64,000 bases of DNA from CALINF01 sp039980455 (GCA_039980455.1 JBDXCG010000003.1:620001-684000), one strand, 5' to 3'; positions 41,859-52,087 are shown, counted from the stretch's first letter. Notes: generated from the letters alone by a model not told the origin. Numbers and translations: made by a program.

Positions 41859-42750
41859 TTGCCGCCTCTCGCTCTTCCTTTTCCTTTCTTCTTCGCTCTA
41901 CGACCAGTTCTTCAGCCAGCACCGCGTCTGGAGTCTCCAACGTGATTCTGCCCAACTGCCCCGCGCGAAACTCATTAACGAGCAAAGTGGATGCTTTCTC
42001 GAGATTAACGCGCCCACCTGCGCCAAGGCAGCCTCGCGCAGCGCCCATAAGCTCGAGAAACTCCATCTCTGTGTTGGGAACGTCTTCCAGATCGTAACGT
42101 GAGGCGAGATTGCTCGGGTAGTGCTTGATAAGGTAGTCGGCAAGATAAAATGCAATGTCCTGGATGTCTGTTGCGGTGTCCCTGATAGAACCTGCAGCGG
42201 CGAGTCGATAGCCGCTGTTCTCATTGTGAATCTTGGGCCACAGAATGCCTGGCGTATCCAAAAACATAACGCCGTCACGTACTTTGATTTTCTGCAATCC
42301 TTTGGTGATAGCCGGCTCGTCGCCTGTTTTGGCCACTTTACGGCCGGCCACTGCATTGATCAGCGTCGACTTTCCTACGTTGGGAATGCCACTGATCATG
42401 GCCAGTAGATGAAATTTCGATTTGGATGTAAACGGCACAAGTTTGTGACACAGCTGCAGTAACTTCTGGGCCTTGTCGGCTTGCTCCAACGTGGTCAAGA
42501 GCGTTTTAACATTCGCTGTGCGCTCAAAGTAGGACTGCCATAGCTGGGTGACGTCGGGGTCGGCAAGGTCAGACTTGCTGAGTATCTTGATGCAGGGCTT
42601 TTCCCGGGCTAGCGAGGTGATCAAGGGGTTCTGGCTGCTGAAGGGCAGGCGGCAATCTAACAGTTCAATCACAAGATCCACATGCGGCAGCATTTCTTTC
42701 ATATCCTTATTGGCCTTGTGCATATGGCCGGGATACCAATTAATCGCCAT
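41839..42750 (-). CDS. rbgA: Circularly permuted ribosome biogenesis GTPase (RbgA/YlqF-like)
   Basis: A 303-residue GTPase for large-subunit maturation. The G motifs occur in permuted order: G4 as SKSD (in place of NKxD) comes first, then G1 GIPNVGKST, G2 AITKGLQK and G3 FLDTPGI. The conserved N terminus INWYPGHMHKANKDMKEML sets the start at 42750, with GGAG about 10 bp upstream; the frame continues upstream without support. The C-terminal basic tail (RRRKEKEEREAARKARRR) probably contacts rRNA. Confidence 0.92.
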   Translation of the reverse strand: MAINWYPGHMHKANKDMKEMLPHVDLVIELLDCRLPFSSQNPLITSLAREKPCIKILSKSDLADPDVTQLWQSYFERTANVKTLLTTLEQADKAQKLLQLCHKLVPFTSKSKFHLLAMISGIPNVGKSTLINAVAGRKVAKTGDEPAITKGLQKIKVRDGVMFLDTPGILWPKIHNENSGYRLAAAGSIRDTATDIQDIAFYLADYLIKHYPSNLASRYDLEDVPNTEMEFLELMGAARGCLGAGGRVNLEKASTLLVNEFRAGQLGRITLETPDAVLAEELVVERRRKEKEEREAARKARRR

Positions 42751-42912
42751 GGATTTGCTGCTCCGGTGGGTATGTGAATCTGATGCGAACACCAGTGTAG
42801 CAAGGGTCGAACCTTGTTGCAGTGCAAGCGCGTCTTGAATTGAAGACTTGTTGATGACTTTCGCGCTCACTCTGCTAGCCTAGGCGGCTGTTCTTTCTCG
42901 GGAAACCAAGTC

Positions 42913-44754
42913 ATGACATACACTACCCTAAGCCGACGTCAGATCCTGAAAGGTATGTCGGCGTCATTGGGCGTTCTGGCGCTGCGCGGCTTCTCCGTCC
43001 AGGCCGCAGCGCCGCTGCATTTTACCCATGGCGTGGCCAGTGGCGACCCGCTCGCTGATCGCGTCATTTTGTGGACGCGCGCTTTGCCCGGCGGGGGTGC
43101 TCATAGTGAGGTTGAAGTGCGATGGGAGGTTGCCTCCGATGAGGGTTTTAATCGCATTGTGACTTGGGGTTCTACACGTACCACAGTAGATCGGGACTAT
43201 ACCGTGAAGGTTGATGTGGTTGGCCTTGAGCCAGGCGAGAACTACTTTTATCGATTTGCCGGTGAGGGTGTCACCAGTATGGTTGGGCAAACTCGAACGT
43301 TGCCTGATGGCGACGTTGACGAGTTTCGTCTGGGGGTTGCGTCCTGTTCCAACTACCCGCAAGGATACTTTAACGCTTACCGCGACATGGCGGACGCCGA
43401 GCTCGATCTGGTAGTGCACTTGGGTGACTACATATACGAGTACGCTGAGGGCATATACGCCAATAAATTCGCACTCGAGAAATTGGGTCGCAACGTAAAG
43501 CCCGACCACGAAGCCGTCGCGCTTGAAGATTATCGTATGCGTTATGGGCTGTACCGCTCAGATGCTGATTTACAGGCAGTGCATGCGCGGCATCCGTTTG
43601 TGTGCGTCTGGGACGATCATGAGCTGGCGAACAATACCTGGCGCGGAGGCGCGGAGAATCACGATAGCAACGAAGGTGAATTCAGCGTAAGAATGCGGCA
43701 GGCTCGTAAGGCTTACCACGAGTGGCTGCCTATTCGTGAGTCAGATGAAGGAGATCAGGCGCCCATTTATCGCAATTTTCCGATTGGCAACCTTGCCGAT
43801 TTGGTCATGCTCGATACGCGCTTGCACGGTCGCGATCGCGGGCTGGATTACAGTCACGATATGCCAGTGCACATGGCAACTTTTCATGTCACAGGAGAGG
43901 GTGAGGGTGTGCAGGTAGACGAAGCGACCGCCCAGTCGCTGCCTGCCGACGAGATCAAGCGATTACCATTGCCCTTTGATATGAGTAGTGGCAGCCCGGT
44001 TGCCGTAACCGATTACAGTAAGATCGCGTATCTGATTCCGGGGTCTTTGCCGCCAGGGCTACGTTACCTTCCTGATACGGAGAGCTTTAAGGGAGGCCCT
44101 CTGAATGATGGTAGCCGGTCTATCCTGGGCGCTGATCAGGAGGCGTGGCTTGATGCACAGCTACAGGCGAGTAAGGCACGAGGTGCGACCTGGCAAGTGC
44201 TTGGCCAGCAGGTGCTAATAGGCAAGCTAGGGGTCCCCGTTCTGCCAGCTGATGCCGTTACGGTAGAGAACCCACCACAGCGCCTGCAGACGTTTTTGGA
44301 TAATATGTCCGCCTTGGCGGCAGCGGAGCTTCCGCTGAATCTCGACGCTTGGGATGGCTATCCAGTCGCCCGTGACAGGCTGTTCTCTGACCTCATCTCC
44401 CACGCCAGCAATCCGATAGTACTTGCTGGTGATACCCATAACGCGTGGGCGTTCAATCTGTCAGATTCGGCGGGCAGAGCTGTCGGTGTGGAAATAGGTG
44501 CACCGGGAATCAGTAGCCCTGGTCTTGAAAGCATAATCCCCGCGAAGCCAGATGTACTTAAGCAAGCATTGATGGACTGTAGTCCGGAAATAGTACAAGC
44601 CGATACAGTGCACCGCGGTTGGGCCGAGATTACGTTAACCCCCGCAGCCGCCACCAGTGAGTTTCATTATGTCAGCACTGTGCTGAATAAAGACTACACA
44701 GTCGAGAGTTCACAGGTGTTGCGTTGCGCAGCGGGTGATCGGGCGTTCAGCTAA
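42913..44754 (+). CDS. phoD: Tat-exported alkaline phosphatase D
   Basis: A 613-residue phosphodiesterase/phosphatase. The signal is twin-arginine (SRRQILKGMSASLGVLAL). The N-terminal Fn3-like part contains FTHGVASGDPLADRVILWTR. Metal-site motifs are VASCSNYPQGYFN, VHLGDYIYEY, the cysteine-rich FVCVWDDHELANN and VLAGDTHNAWAFNL. It releases phosphate from organic esters in the periplasm or outside the cell. No Pho box was recognised upstream. It is followed by a metalloprotease gene in the same direction. Confidence 0.95.
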   Translation: MTYTTLSRRQILKGMSASLGVLALRGFSVQAAAPLHFTHGVASGDPLADRVILWTRALPGGGAHSEVEVRWEVASDEGFNRIVTWGSTRTTVDRDYTVKVDVVGLEPGENYFYRFAGEGVTSMVGQTRTLPDGDVDEFRLGVASCSNYPQGYFNAYRDMADAELDLVVHLGDYIYEYAEGIYANKFALEKLGRNVKPDHEAVALEDYRMRYGLYRSDADLQAVHARHPFVCVWDDHELANNTWRGGAENHDSNEGEFSVRMRQARKAYHEWLPIRESDEGDQAPIYRNFPIGNLADLVMLDTRLHGRDRGLDYSHDMPVHMATFHVTGEGEGVQVDEATAQSLPADEIKRLPLPFDMSSGSPVAVTDYSKIAYLIPGSLPPGLRYLPDTESFKGGPLNDGSRSILGADQEAWLDAQLQASKARGATWQVLGQQVLIGKLGVPVLPADAVTVENPPQRLQTFLDNMSALAAAELPLNLDAWDGYPVARDRLFSDLISHASNPIVLAGDTHNAWAFNLSDSAGRAVGVEIGAPGISSPGLESIIPAKPDVLKQALMDCSPEIVQADTVHRGWAEITLTPAAATSEFHYVSTVLNKDYTVESSQVLRCAAGDRAFS

Positions 44755-44832
44755 TTCGGATTGATATCGTTTTACTTTCCAGCGTGGGAGTCCTGCGCAA
44801 TTTCCCTAATTTTTGAGCTTCGAGGAACCTCC

Positions 44833-47304
44833 ATGCGTTATCTAGTTAGTCTGTCTCTGCTGATGGCCACTTTGGTAATGGCAGCCTGTGGCAGCGATAC
44901 ACCCCAGTCGGATGAAACTGGCTACGACAGTATTGTTTCAGCGTCTACCGCTATCCCAGGTTTTGTGCCCATGTTCTGGGATGAGGAGGAGGGTAAGCTC
45001 TACCTTGAAATCGAACGGTTGGATGCCCCCTTTATTTATATCAGCGGTCTCTCCGCGGGTATTGGTTCTAATGACCTGGGTATGGATAGGGGGCAGCTGG
45101 GCGAAACACGGCTAGCGCGCTTTGATCGGCGAGGCCCAAAAGTTCTGTTGCTTGCAGACAACCCCAAATACATTGCCAGCTCAGATAACCCTGACGAAAG
45201 GGCGGCGGTCGAACAAGCGTTTGCTCGCTCCGTGGTGTGGGGGTTCGAGGTAGCGGCAGAAAGCGATGGCAAATTGTTAGTCGACGCCAGCGAGTTCTTC
45301 TTACGCGACGCACACGGCGTGGGCGCGCGGCTAAAAGAGGCGGAAGAGGGTGTATATACGGTTGATGCATCACGATCGGCGATCTTTCTGCCTAGAACAA
45401 AAGGGTTTCCAGATAACTCGGAGATCGATGCAACGCTCACACTCGTGGGTGAACCCACTGGTAAAATTTTAGGCTCGGTGTCGCCTGATGCGGGCGTCAT
45501 TACGGTGCATCAGCACCACTCATTTGTCAGGCTGCCCGACGAGGGTTATATGCCCCTGCCGTATGATCCACGCTCAGGGTTTATCGATTTGTATGACAAC
45601 CAGCTGATCTACGACTACGCCACACCCATCAATGAGCCGGTTAAAAAGGCTTATGCCTGGCGGCATAGGCTGAAGAAAAAGGATCCCTCGGCGGAAGTTA
45701 GCGAAGCAGTAGAACCCATCGTCTATTACGTCGATCGTGGTGCGCCCGAGCCTATAAGAAGCGCGCTGATAGAAGGAGCGTCCTGGTGGAATCAGGCATT
45801 CGAAGCCGCTGGCTACAAAGATGCTTTCCAAGTGAAGCTGCTGCCCGAGGGAGCTGATCCTCTGGATATACGCTACAACGTGATTCAATGGGTTCATCGG
45901 TCTACTCGCGGCTGGTCCTATGGCTATAGCGTGAGAGATCCACGGACACAGGAAATACTAAAAGGGCATGTATCTCTGGGATCGTTGCGTGTGCGACAGG
46001 ACCTGCTACTGGCAGAAGGTTTTCTAGCGCCTTATGCGGATCAGTCTGGCTCGCCAGAGCTAGAGGAATTTGCGCTAGCGCGCATACGACAGCTGTCCGC
46101 TCATGAAGTGGGACACACCATAGGCCTTGAGCACAACTTCGCAGCCAGTACCAATGATCGCGCCTCCGTAATGGATTATCCATACCCTTATGTCACCTTG
46201 GCAACCGACGGATCCATCGATGTGTCACAAGCCTACAGTGTTGATATAGGTGATTGGGACAAGCGCGCTGTACTGTGGGGTTATCAGGATTTTCCTGAAG
46301 ATGTTGACGCCACCGCCGAGCGGCAACGCATCATCGCCGATACCTATGCTAGTGGTTTGAACTATGTGGCAGACAGGCATTCACGCGGTGACAGTTTTGC
46401 GGTGACTGCTGGCCCGTCAAGCCCACGCGGAAATCTGTGGGATAACGGCGCCGATCCGGTGGCAGAGCTCAATCGACTCATGGCGTTGCGTGCCGCGGTA
46501 TTAGAACGGTTCTCCGCTCACAATATCCAGCTGGGACGCCCCATGGCGAGCCTGGAGGATGTGCTAGTGCCGATGTACCTAATGCATCGATTTCAGTTAC
46601 AGGCAGCGGCAACTGTGATTGGGGGGAGGGACTTTTCCTATGCTTTGCGCGGAGATGGTCAGGTGCCTACTGTGGCAATCCCCGGCGCACGCCAACGCCA
46701 GGCGATTGATTCCATGCTGGCTACGCTCTCTCCCAACGCCTTGCGGCTGTCAGCTGAGTTGGTGGCCATGATACCGCCGCGTCCGCCTGGCTCCGGTGAC
46801 AGTCGCGAGCTGTTTCCCCGTCAGACCGGCTACCTTTTCGATCCACTGGCGGCAGCGGGCACAGCCGCAGGGCTCACATTGGATCAGCTGCTTAATATCA
46901 CGCGCGCGGCGCGAATGAATAACAATCATATGAGCGACCCCGGGCAGCCAGATTTCGCAGAGCTGGTGACTGAGGTTATGCAGGCATCCTGGTATCGCGA
47001 GCGCGGCTCCAAGGGTGATGCGTCACTGCAGCGTGTATTGGATACCGCGGTGCTCAACCGCCTGATGCTGCTTGCCGGCAATCCGGATGCGCAAGTACAG
47101 GCCAGAGCGCAGGCCTATGACGCACTGGTGGAGTTAGAAAAATGGCTTACGCTGAGCATTGAATCGACTGGGAGTGAGCCTGAAGGGCGTGCATGGCTAG
47201 CGCATTATCGATTTAGTCGCGAATTGATTCGTCGGTATAGAGAAAGCCCCGACACCCTCGTATCGCCATCTCAACTGAAAGCGCCGCCGGGGTCGCCTAT
47301 CTGA
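44833..47304 (+). CDS. Lipoprotein zinc metalloprotease (DUF5117/DUF5118 type)
   Basis: An 823-residue secreted protease. The N terminus is a lipoprotein signal (lipobox LVMAAC, Cys at residue 20). The first 350 residues match the DUF5117-type domain. The zinc motif HEVGHTIGLEH lies at residues 424-434, followed by ASTNDRASVMDYPYPYV, a metzincin-like Met-turn. The C-terminal DUF4953-like part is helical. Start 44833 is set by GAGGAA and the lipoprotein signal; the frame opens earlier at 44761 without such features. Its substrate is unknown. Confidence 0.88.
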   Translation: MRYLVSLSLLMATLVMAACGSDTPQSDETGYDSIVSASTAIPGFVPMFWDEEEGKLYLEIERLDAPFIYISGLSAGIGSNDLGMDRGQLGETRLARFDRRGPKVLLLADNPKYIASSDNPDERAAVEQAFARSVVWGFEVAAESDGKLLVDASEFFLRDAHGVGARLKEAEEGVYTVDASRSAIFLPRTKGFPDNSEIDATLTLVGEPTGKILGSVSPDAGVITVHQHHSFVRLPDEGYMPLPYDPRSGFIDLYDNQLIYDYATPINEPVKKAYAWRHRLKKKDPSAEVSEAVEPIVYYVDRGAPEPIRSALIEGASWWNQAFEAAGYKDAFQVKLLPEGADPLDIRYNVIQWVHRSTRGWSYGYSVRDPRTQEILKGHVSLGSLRVRQDLLLAEGFLAPYADQSGSPELEEFALARIRQLSAHEVGHTIGLEHNFAASTNDRASVMDYPYPYVTLATDGSIDVSQAYSVDIGDWDKRAVLWGYQDFPEDVDATAERQRIIADTYASGLNYVADRHSRGDSFAVTAGPSSPRGNLWDNGADPVAELNRLMALRAAVLERFSAHNIQLGRPMASLEDVLVPMYLMHRFQLQAAATVIGGRDFSYALRGDGQVPTVAIPGARQRQAIDSMLATLSPNALRLSAELVAMIPPRPPGSGDSRELFPRQTGYLFDPLAAAGTAAGLTLDQLLNITRAARMNNNHMSDPGQPDFAELVTEVMQASWYRERGSKGDASLQRVLDTAVLNRLMLLAGNPDAQVQARAQAYDALVELEKWLTLSIESTGSEPEGRAWLAHYRFSRELIRRYRESPDTLVSPSQLKAPPGSPI

Positions 47305-47333
47305 CCACGCCGGTCTTTTTATTCGTCGGCCAC

Positions 47334-47360
47334 AAAAAAGGGCAGCTCAATGAGCTGCCC
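47334..47360 (-). terminator. Rho-independent terminator of the repeat lipoprotein gene
   Basis: GGGCAGCTC/GAGCTGCCC stem with a 3-nt loop. On the minus strand it is followed by six T (the A run at 47334-47339). It ends the lipoprotein transcript. A weak GACC/GGTC stem with five T at 47303-47320 may serve the plus-strand metalloprotease gene. Confidence 0.8.
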
Positions 47361-47389
47361 TGGATGTCATACCCTTGTGTGCAGGGTTA

Positions 47390-47884
47390 CTAGCCTTGCT
47401 TAATTTCGTTCATCTTCTTGTTGGCTTCATCTGCTGCTGAGTCGGCCTCTGCTGCAGCGTCATCTGCCATATCGCCTGCTGCCTTTTTGGCGTCGTCCGC
47501 CATCTCTCCAGTGGCATCAGCTGCTTCGTTAGCCATGTCTGATGCATCGTCAGCCATATCGCTAGCCGCAGCGCTCGCATCATCAGCCATATCACTGGCT
47601 GCCGCACTTGCTTCATCTGCCATATCGCTGGCAGCTGCACTTGCATCGTCAGCCATATCGCTAGCCGCTGCACCTGCATCGGCCATCGCTTCGCTGCTTG
47701 CGTCGATTGCATCATTGGTCAACTGCGCAGCACCGTCCGCCGCTTCTTTGGCACTCTCGCTGACAGAGTTGGCAGCTTCTTCGGCCGAACTCTTAGCCTT
47801 TTCTACATCTTCCTTGCTGCATCCGCTGATCGATGTAAGCAGTGCTGCGCTTAATAATGCTGTCGCTAATGTCTTGGTGTACAT
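47390..47884 (-). CDS. Small lipoprotein with Ala-Asp hendecad repeats
   Basis: A 164-residue lipoprotein (lipobox LTSISGC, Cys22). Residues 67-151 are tandem units of mostly 11 residues, consensus MADDASAAASD, predicted to form a long amphipathic acidic helix. Such hendecad helices occur in LEA-like and apolipoprotein-like proteins and in cell-envelope spacers. AAGGAA precedes the start. It is most likely anchored to the outer membrane. The cellular role is unknown. Confidence 0.8.
   Translation of the reverse strand: MYTKTLATALLSAALLTSISGCSKEDVEKAKSSAEEAANSVSESAKEAADGAAQLTNDAIDASSEAMADAGAAASDMADDASAAASDMADEASAAASDMADDASAAASDMADDASDMANEAADATGEMADDAKKAAGDMADDAAAEADSAADEANKKMNEIKQG
47432..47686 (-). 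repeat. 33-bp tandem repeat encoding the 11-residue lipoprotein repeats
   Basis: Eight degenerate units, mostly 33 bp and including one of 30 bp and one of 21 bp, with variants of GCATCGTCAGCCATATCGCT on the plus strand. Copy number could vary between strains through slippage. Confidence 0.8.
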
Positions 47885-48063
47885 GCTACGTTCCTTATTT
47901 TTAGAGTGTATTTAACCGCGGTACATTGTGCTCCGCCGGTGGAAGGGCGTTACTGTATGCCTAAAGGCCTTGGAATGAAAGTGGCGATGGAGTGAGCCAA
48001 TCCCGGTACTTGTTGGCCCAAAATTGACCCCGGTCGCGCATACAGCGACCAGGGCCGGAGTGC

Positions 48064-51000
48064 CTAGCGAATATCGCTTTGTGGTTTTCCTTGCCAGTAG
48101 AATGGCTTAAGCGTGCTATCGCCGCTGTAGACCTCTGCCATAGAGTTGGCTTCATATAAGCGACCGTTCATCATCACATGGCTGATTTTATCGGTATTGC
48201 GTATGTTATCGAGAGGGTTCTCCTCCATGATTACCAGGTCGGCAAGCTTGCCTTTCTCGATCGAACCTACATCAGCATCCATCTTGAGGTAGCTCGCAGG
48301 GTTGATGGTAGCAGCAGACAGTGCCTCCATCGGGCTGAAGCCGCCCCGAGCAAAGCTCCAAATTTCCCAGTGTGTGGCCAGGCCTTCACGTTGTCCGTGC
48401 GCGCCTGTATTCACCATGATGCCCACGTCGAGAAGTTTCTTTGCTGCCGCGGCAGCGGCATTGTCCCTGAAGTCATCCTCCGGAGCCATGACGCGACGTA
48501 TCGAGCGTGGCTGTAGGACCGCGGGCGGTACGTAGCGTGACAGGATAGGGTGCTTCCAGACGTCGGTGTGCTGGTAGAAATAGTCTTCAGATGTGAGCCC
48601 GCCGAAGGTTACAACCAGGGTCGGTGTGTAGCCGGCTCCGGACTGTCGCCAGTATTGCGTAACATCGTCATACATCTTCAAAGTAGGCACGTTATGCTCG
48701 ATACCGGTAATGCCGTCGGCGATCATATTCATGTCCTGGTGATATAGCGAACCGCCTTCGGCTACCGTCATAAGGCCTTCCTGAAAGGCTGCTTCGTTCA
48801 CTTGCTGGCGCTGATCGCGGCGCGGCTGGTTGTAGTTCTTCACGCTAATCGCCCCTTGGGCTTTCAGGCGTCTGATGTGTGCCAGCGCATCGTCGAGGCT
48901 GTTTACAGGGGACCAGAGGGTCCCTTTCGCGCCGTAGACAATCTCGCCCGTGGAGAAAATCCGCGGTCCAAGAATCTTACCTGCCTTGGCATACTCGGCT
49001 GCAGCGAATGCGAGACTCGCCCGGCTTGAGGGGTTGTGCACCGTGGTAACCCCCAGTGCGAGATGAGCCAGTAGATTCCAGTTTTGCTGTGGCACAATTT
49101 CGCCGGAACCATAGGGGCCGTGTGCGTGGATATCAACAAAGCCGGGCGTGATAGTTTTGCCACCAAGGTCGATGGTCTGGTAACCCTCTGGCACGAGAAT
49201 GTCCATAGTGCGGCCAATAACCTCGATACGATTGTCACGCACGAGAATAGTGCCTTCCTCTATCACTTCCCGCTCCGCATTCATGGTGATGATGCGTGCG
49301 TTAGTGAGTGCCAGCGTGGAGTCAGGCTTGGCGTAAGGAACCTGCATGGACAGATTTACGCCCGTTGCAGGCGGCTCGAAGTCGGGCTGCATCGCTTTGG
49401 CAACCGCAACGGTTTTGAGCCATGGGCCGGTAGACCAGCTGACGCTGCTGCCGTCGGCCGACCAGTGCATGAATGTTCCACCGATGCTACTTAACTGTGT
49501 AGTTGGAAATGCGGGCTTGGCTGCATCCAGCACGATAGGCTTGCCGCTGATAACCGCCGGTGCCAGATGTACCTGAAAACTATTCACAAAGGCGATGTGG
49601 CTACCAGTAGGCGACATGCGAATAGACGACGCCAGGTCAGCAACAGCCAACTCGCGCACGTCATTGCCATCATCGAGCATCGATATCAGCGTTGTCTTGG
49701 CAGTTGAGCTCCCGCGGCCGCTAGCACTTCTGATGCGCTCTTGAGCGTACACACGATTATCGGCACCGAAGTGGGGGTATGTACCGCGCTTGCTAACAAA
49801 TCGACTGCTTTGCGATTCAATATCGTACAGGTAAAGCCCCGGCTTGATGTCGTATTCGGTATTGAGCAGCGACGAGCCATCGCGCTTGCGCAATGCCAGG
49901 GTTTTGCCGTCAGGTGATACTGCCAGCTCGGTGTATTGTCCTTTGCCTAAGGCCAGTACACGCGACTTGCCGCCACGGGCACTAACTCGATGCAGCGTGC
50001 TGAGGTTTTGATCGTTCCAACGCAGAAAGTAGAGATTTTTGCTATCTGGGCCCCACACCGGCGAGTAGTCGAATCCTGAATCGCGGTCGGAGGTGAGTCG
50101 CTTGGGTGCATCTTCTCCGCGTTTTACATACAGGTCGCCGAGTGATTCAAACACGATCGCAGATCCGTCTGGCGCGTGCTGTGCAAAACGAACCATGCGG
50201 GTGTTGAACTGCTCCGGCGCAACGTCCACCTGGAATTGGATCGGTGGATAGATCGATCGCGTGTCACGCACGCGAAACGGAATTTCGATAAGCTCACCAG
50301 AATCCACCGTTAGCTTCCAAATCTTACCTTGCGCCCAGAATACGATGTGTTGACTATCGGACGTCCAGTCCATGTTGGCATAGACCCCGTGAACAGCCCA
50401 TGTCTCCTGCATATCTGGATCCAGCGCATTGAACACCATGGTTTCCTCGCCAGTCGCCAGATCCATTACGAAGAGTCTGGATTGTGCACGGACACGTTTC
50501 ACGTAGGCCAGTCGCTTGCCGTCAGGTGACGGTGTTGGTCGCACTGCGCCACCCGGGCCGCCGGCTACCGTTTCGATACTACCGTCGGCTAGATTGACCT
50601 TACGGATCTGGAAAATTTCTTTATTGGTGTCTTGGTGATAGATGAAGGTGTCGCCGGACGTGGTGTTCCGGCTGAAATAGATGGACTTGCCATCTGGGGA
50701 GAACATGGGCTCTCCCTGTTCCTTTTGGAATGTTTCACTCGGGCGATCTACCACTAGTTGCCCTTGCTGCTCTTTGCCACCAGCCACGTGATACAACCAG
50801 ATTTCGCCAGTACCGAGTGAGCGAGAGGTCGTGAAGTGCTTTCGCGCAGCAATGTACTGACCATCCGGGCTCCACGTTGGATTATTGAGCAGTCGGAAGT
50901 CTTCGTGGGTTAGCTGCCGTGCTTCACCGGACTCCAGTGATTGAATCCAGATATTGTCACCACCGGTGCGGTCTGACGTGAAGGCGATCTGCGTGCCATC

Positions 51001-51306
51001 AGGACTGAAACGTGGCTGCATGTCCCAACCGTGGCCAGACGTTATGGGTGTCGCGTCGCCGCCAGACATAGGTATGCTGTAAATGTCACCGAGCAGGTCG
51101 AAGACGATGGTGCTGCCGTCAGGGGACACATCGAGGCTAAGCCATGTACCTTCGGTGACATCCAGGCTTGCAGTAATAGGTTTGCTGCTAAAGCTTGGTT
51201 GGGTCACATCCCAGTCCGGCTTTTCGTCATCGGTTTGGCTATGTGCGAATAAGGGAATGCTCAATAGCGCTGTCAGGAACAGCGGCAGTGTTTTGTGAAA
51301 TGGCAT
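48064..51306 (-). CDS. Secreted amidohydrolase with TolB-like beta-propeller
   Basis: A 1080-residue exported protein. A signal peptide (LPLFLTALLSIPLFAHS) is followed by a WD40/TolB-like PD40 propeller of about six repeats (residues about 40-640; units such as PRFSPDGTQIAFTSDR and PTPSPDGKRLAYVK). A complete amidohydrolase domain follows (residues about 660-1060; first metal motif VDIHAHGPYG, later HNVPTLKMYDDVT and NTGAHGQREGLATHWE). The domain order matches a known family of amidohydrolase-propeller proteins. The substrate is unknown; cyclic amides or peptides are plausible. Confidence 0.92.
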   Translation of the reverse strand: MPFHKTLPLFLTALLSIPLFAHSQTDDEKPDWDVTQPSFSSKPITASLDVTEGTWLSLDVSPDGSTIVFDLLGDIYSIPMSGGDATPITSGHGWDMQPRFSPDGTQIAFTSDRTGGDNIWIQSLESGEARQLTHEDFRLLNNPTWSPDGQYIAARKHFTTSRSLGTGEIWLYHVAGGKEQQGQLVVDRPSETFQKEQGEPMFSPDGKSIYFSRNTTSGDTFIYHQDTNKEIFQIRKVNLADGSIETVAGGPGGAVRPTPSPDGKRLAYVKRVRAQSRLFVMDLATGEETMVFNALDPDMQETWAVHGVYANMDWTSDSQHIVFWAQGKIWKLTVDSGELIEIPFRVRDTRSIYPPIQFQVDVAPEQFNTRMVRFAQHAPDGSAIVFESLGDLYVKRGEDAPKRLTSDRDSGFDYSPVWGPDSKNLYFLRWNDQNLSTLHRVSARGGKSRVLALGKGQYTELAVSPDGKTLALRKRDGSSLLNTEYDIKPGLYLYDIESQSSRFVSKRGTYPHFGADNRVYAQERIRSASGRGSSTAKTTLISMLDDGNDVRELAVADLASSIRMSPTGSHIAFVNSFQVHLAPAVISGKPIVLDAAKPAFPTTQLSSIGGTFMHWSADGSSVSWSTGPWLKTVAVAKAMQPDFEPPATGVNLSMQVPYAKPDSTLALTNARIITMNAEREVIEEGTILVRDNRIEVIGRTMDILVPEGYQTIDLGGKTITPGFVDIHAHGPYGSGEIVPQQNWNLLAHLALGVTTVHNPSSRASLAFAAAEYAKAGKILGPRIFSTGEIVYGAKGTLWSPVNSLDDALAHIRRLKAQGAISVKNYNQPRRDQRQQVNEAAFQEGLMTVAEGGSLYHQDMNMIADGITGIEHNVPTLKMYDDVTQYWRQSGAGYTPTLVVTFGGLTSEDYFYQHTDVWKHPILSRYVPPAVLQPRSIRRVMAPEDDFRDNAAAAAAKKLLDVGIMVNTGAHGQREGLATHWEIWSFARGGFSPMEALSAATINPASYLKMDADVGSIEKGKLADLVIMEENPLDNIRNTDKISHVMMNGRLYEANSMAEVYSGDSTLKPFYWQGKPQSDIR

Positions 51307-51490
51307 TGAATTTCCTGCTAATCAGTTTTGGATGGTGCGGTGCCGCTTAAGTTGAACCTGTAAGCTGAATGCATAGGAGCTGGTGTGATCCGCGCAGCAC
51401 GCGCTGCGTATTCTACAATGTACTAATGCAACTGCACACTGGTTTGCACGGCTTATTCGCCGATAGATTTCTTTGACCTAAGGAGTAACC

Positions 51491-52024
51491 ATGAAACGAC
51501 TGACATTTTTGATGGGTTTGGTAGCATCCTGCCTCGCGCTTTCACTGCCTGGCTATGCGCTGGCGCAACCTGCCGTGGGTGAACCTGCGCCAGATTTCAC
51601 CTTGCAGGGCTCAGATGGCAATACTTACTCGCTAGACGACTTCAAGGGCAAGCAGGCAGTGGTCGTAGCCTGGTTTCCTCGCGCCTTTACTTCAGGCTGC
51701 ACAATAGAGTGTAAGTCGCTTGCTGAGAACGGCGACAAGATCAGGCAATACGACGTGAGCTACTTTATGGCCAGTACCGATCCTCTGGAGAAGAGTGAGG
51801 CGTTTGCCAAAGAGACAGAAGCAGACTTCCCGTTACTTAGCGATCCCGATGGAACAGCAGCGAAGGCGTATGGTGTATATGCCATGGGCGGGTACGCGAA
51901 GCGCCACACGATTTATATCAGTAAGGACGGTACTGTTCTAAAGATCGATACCGCTGTGAAGCCCAAGAGTTCGGCTGAGGATATGATCGCTAATCTTAAC
52001 GCGCTGGGCGTTGCAAAGCGCTAG
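51491..52024 (+). CDS. Exported peroxiredoxin (AhpC/TSA, BCP-like)
   Basis: A 177-residue thiol peroxidase with an N-terminal signal peptide (LTFLMGLVASCLALSLPGYALA), so it is periplasmic. The catalytic motif is PRAFTSGCTIEC: the peroxidatic Cys is followed four residues later by a second Cys, giving a short C-x3-C pair. A strong TAAGGAG site precedes the ATG. It reduces peroxides, probably with periplasmic thiol support. It is divergent from the large amidohydrolase gene. Confidence 0.93.
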   Translation: MKRLTFLMGLVASCLALSLPGYALAQPAVGEPAPDFTLQGSDGNTYSLDDFKGKQAVVVAWFPRAFTSGCTIECKSLAENGDKIRQYDVSYFMASTDPLEKSEAFAKETEADFPLLSDPDGTAAKAYGVYAMGGYAKRHTIYISKDGTVLKIDTAVKPKSSAEDMIANLNALGVAKR

Positions 52025-52087
52025 AAACTGCTCGACCTGCGCCAGAATGGCATAACTGTACTGTGGCGCTTCGTAAAGGCAGCAGGT

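Noticed and set aside
42751..42870. 40-residue N-terminal extension of the RbgA-like GTPase
   Set aside because: The family starts at the INWYPGHM region, and the upstream residues show no domain or ribosome-binding site.
47432..47686. Possible CRISPR-like array from regular repeats
   Set aside because: Units are contiguous, degenerate and in frame with a lipoprotein. There are no spacers and no cas genes.
47418..47915. Long plus-strand Ala/Ser-rich open frame over the lipoprotein gene
   Set aside because: It is the complement of the hendecad repeats. The minus strand has the lipobox, ribosome-binding site and terminator.
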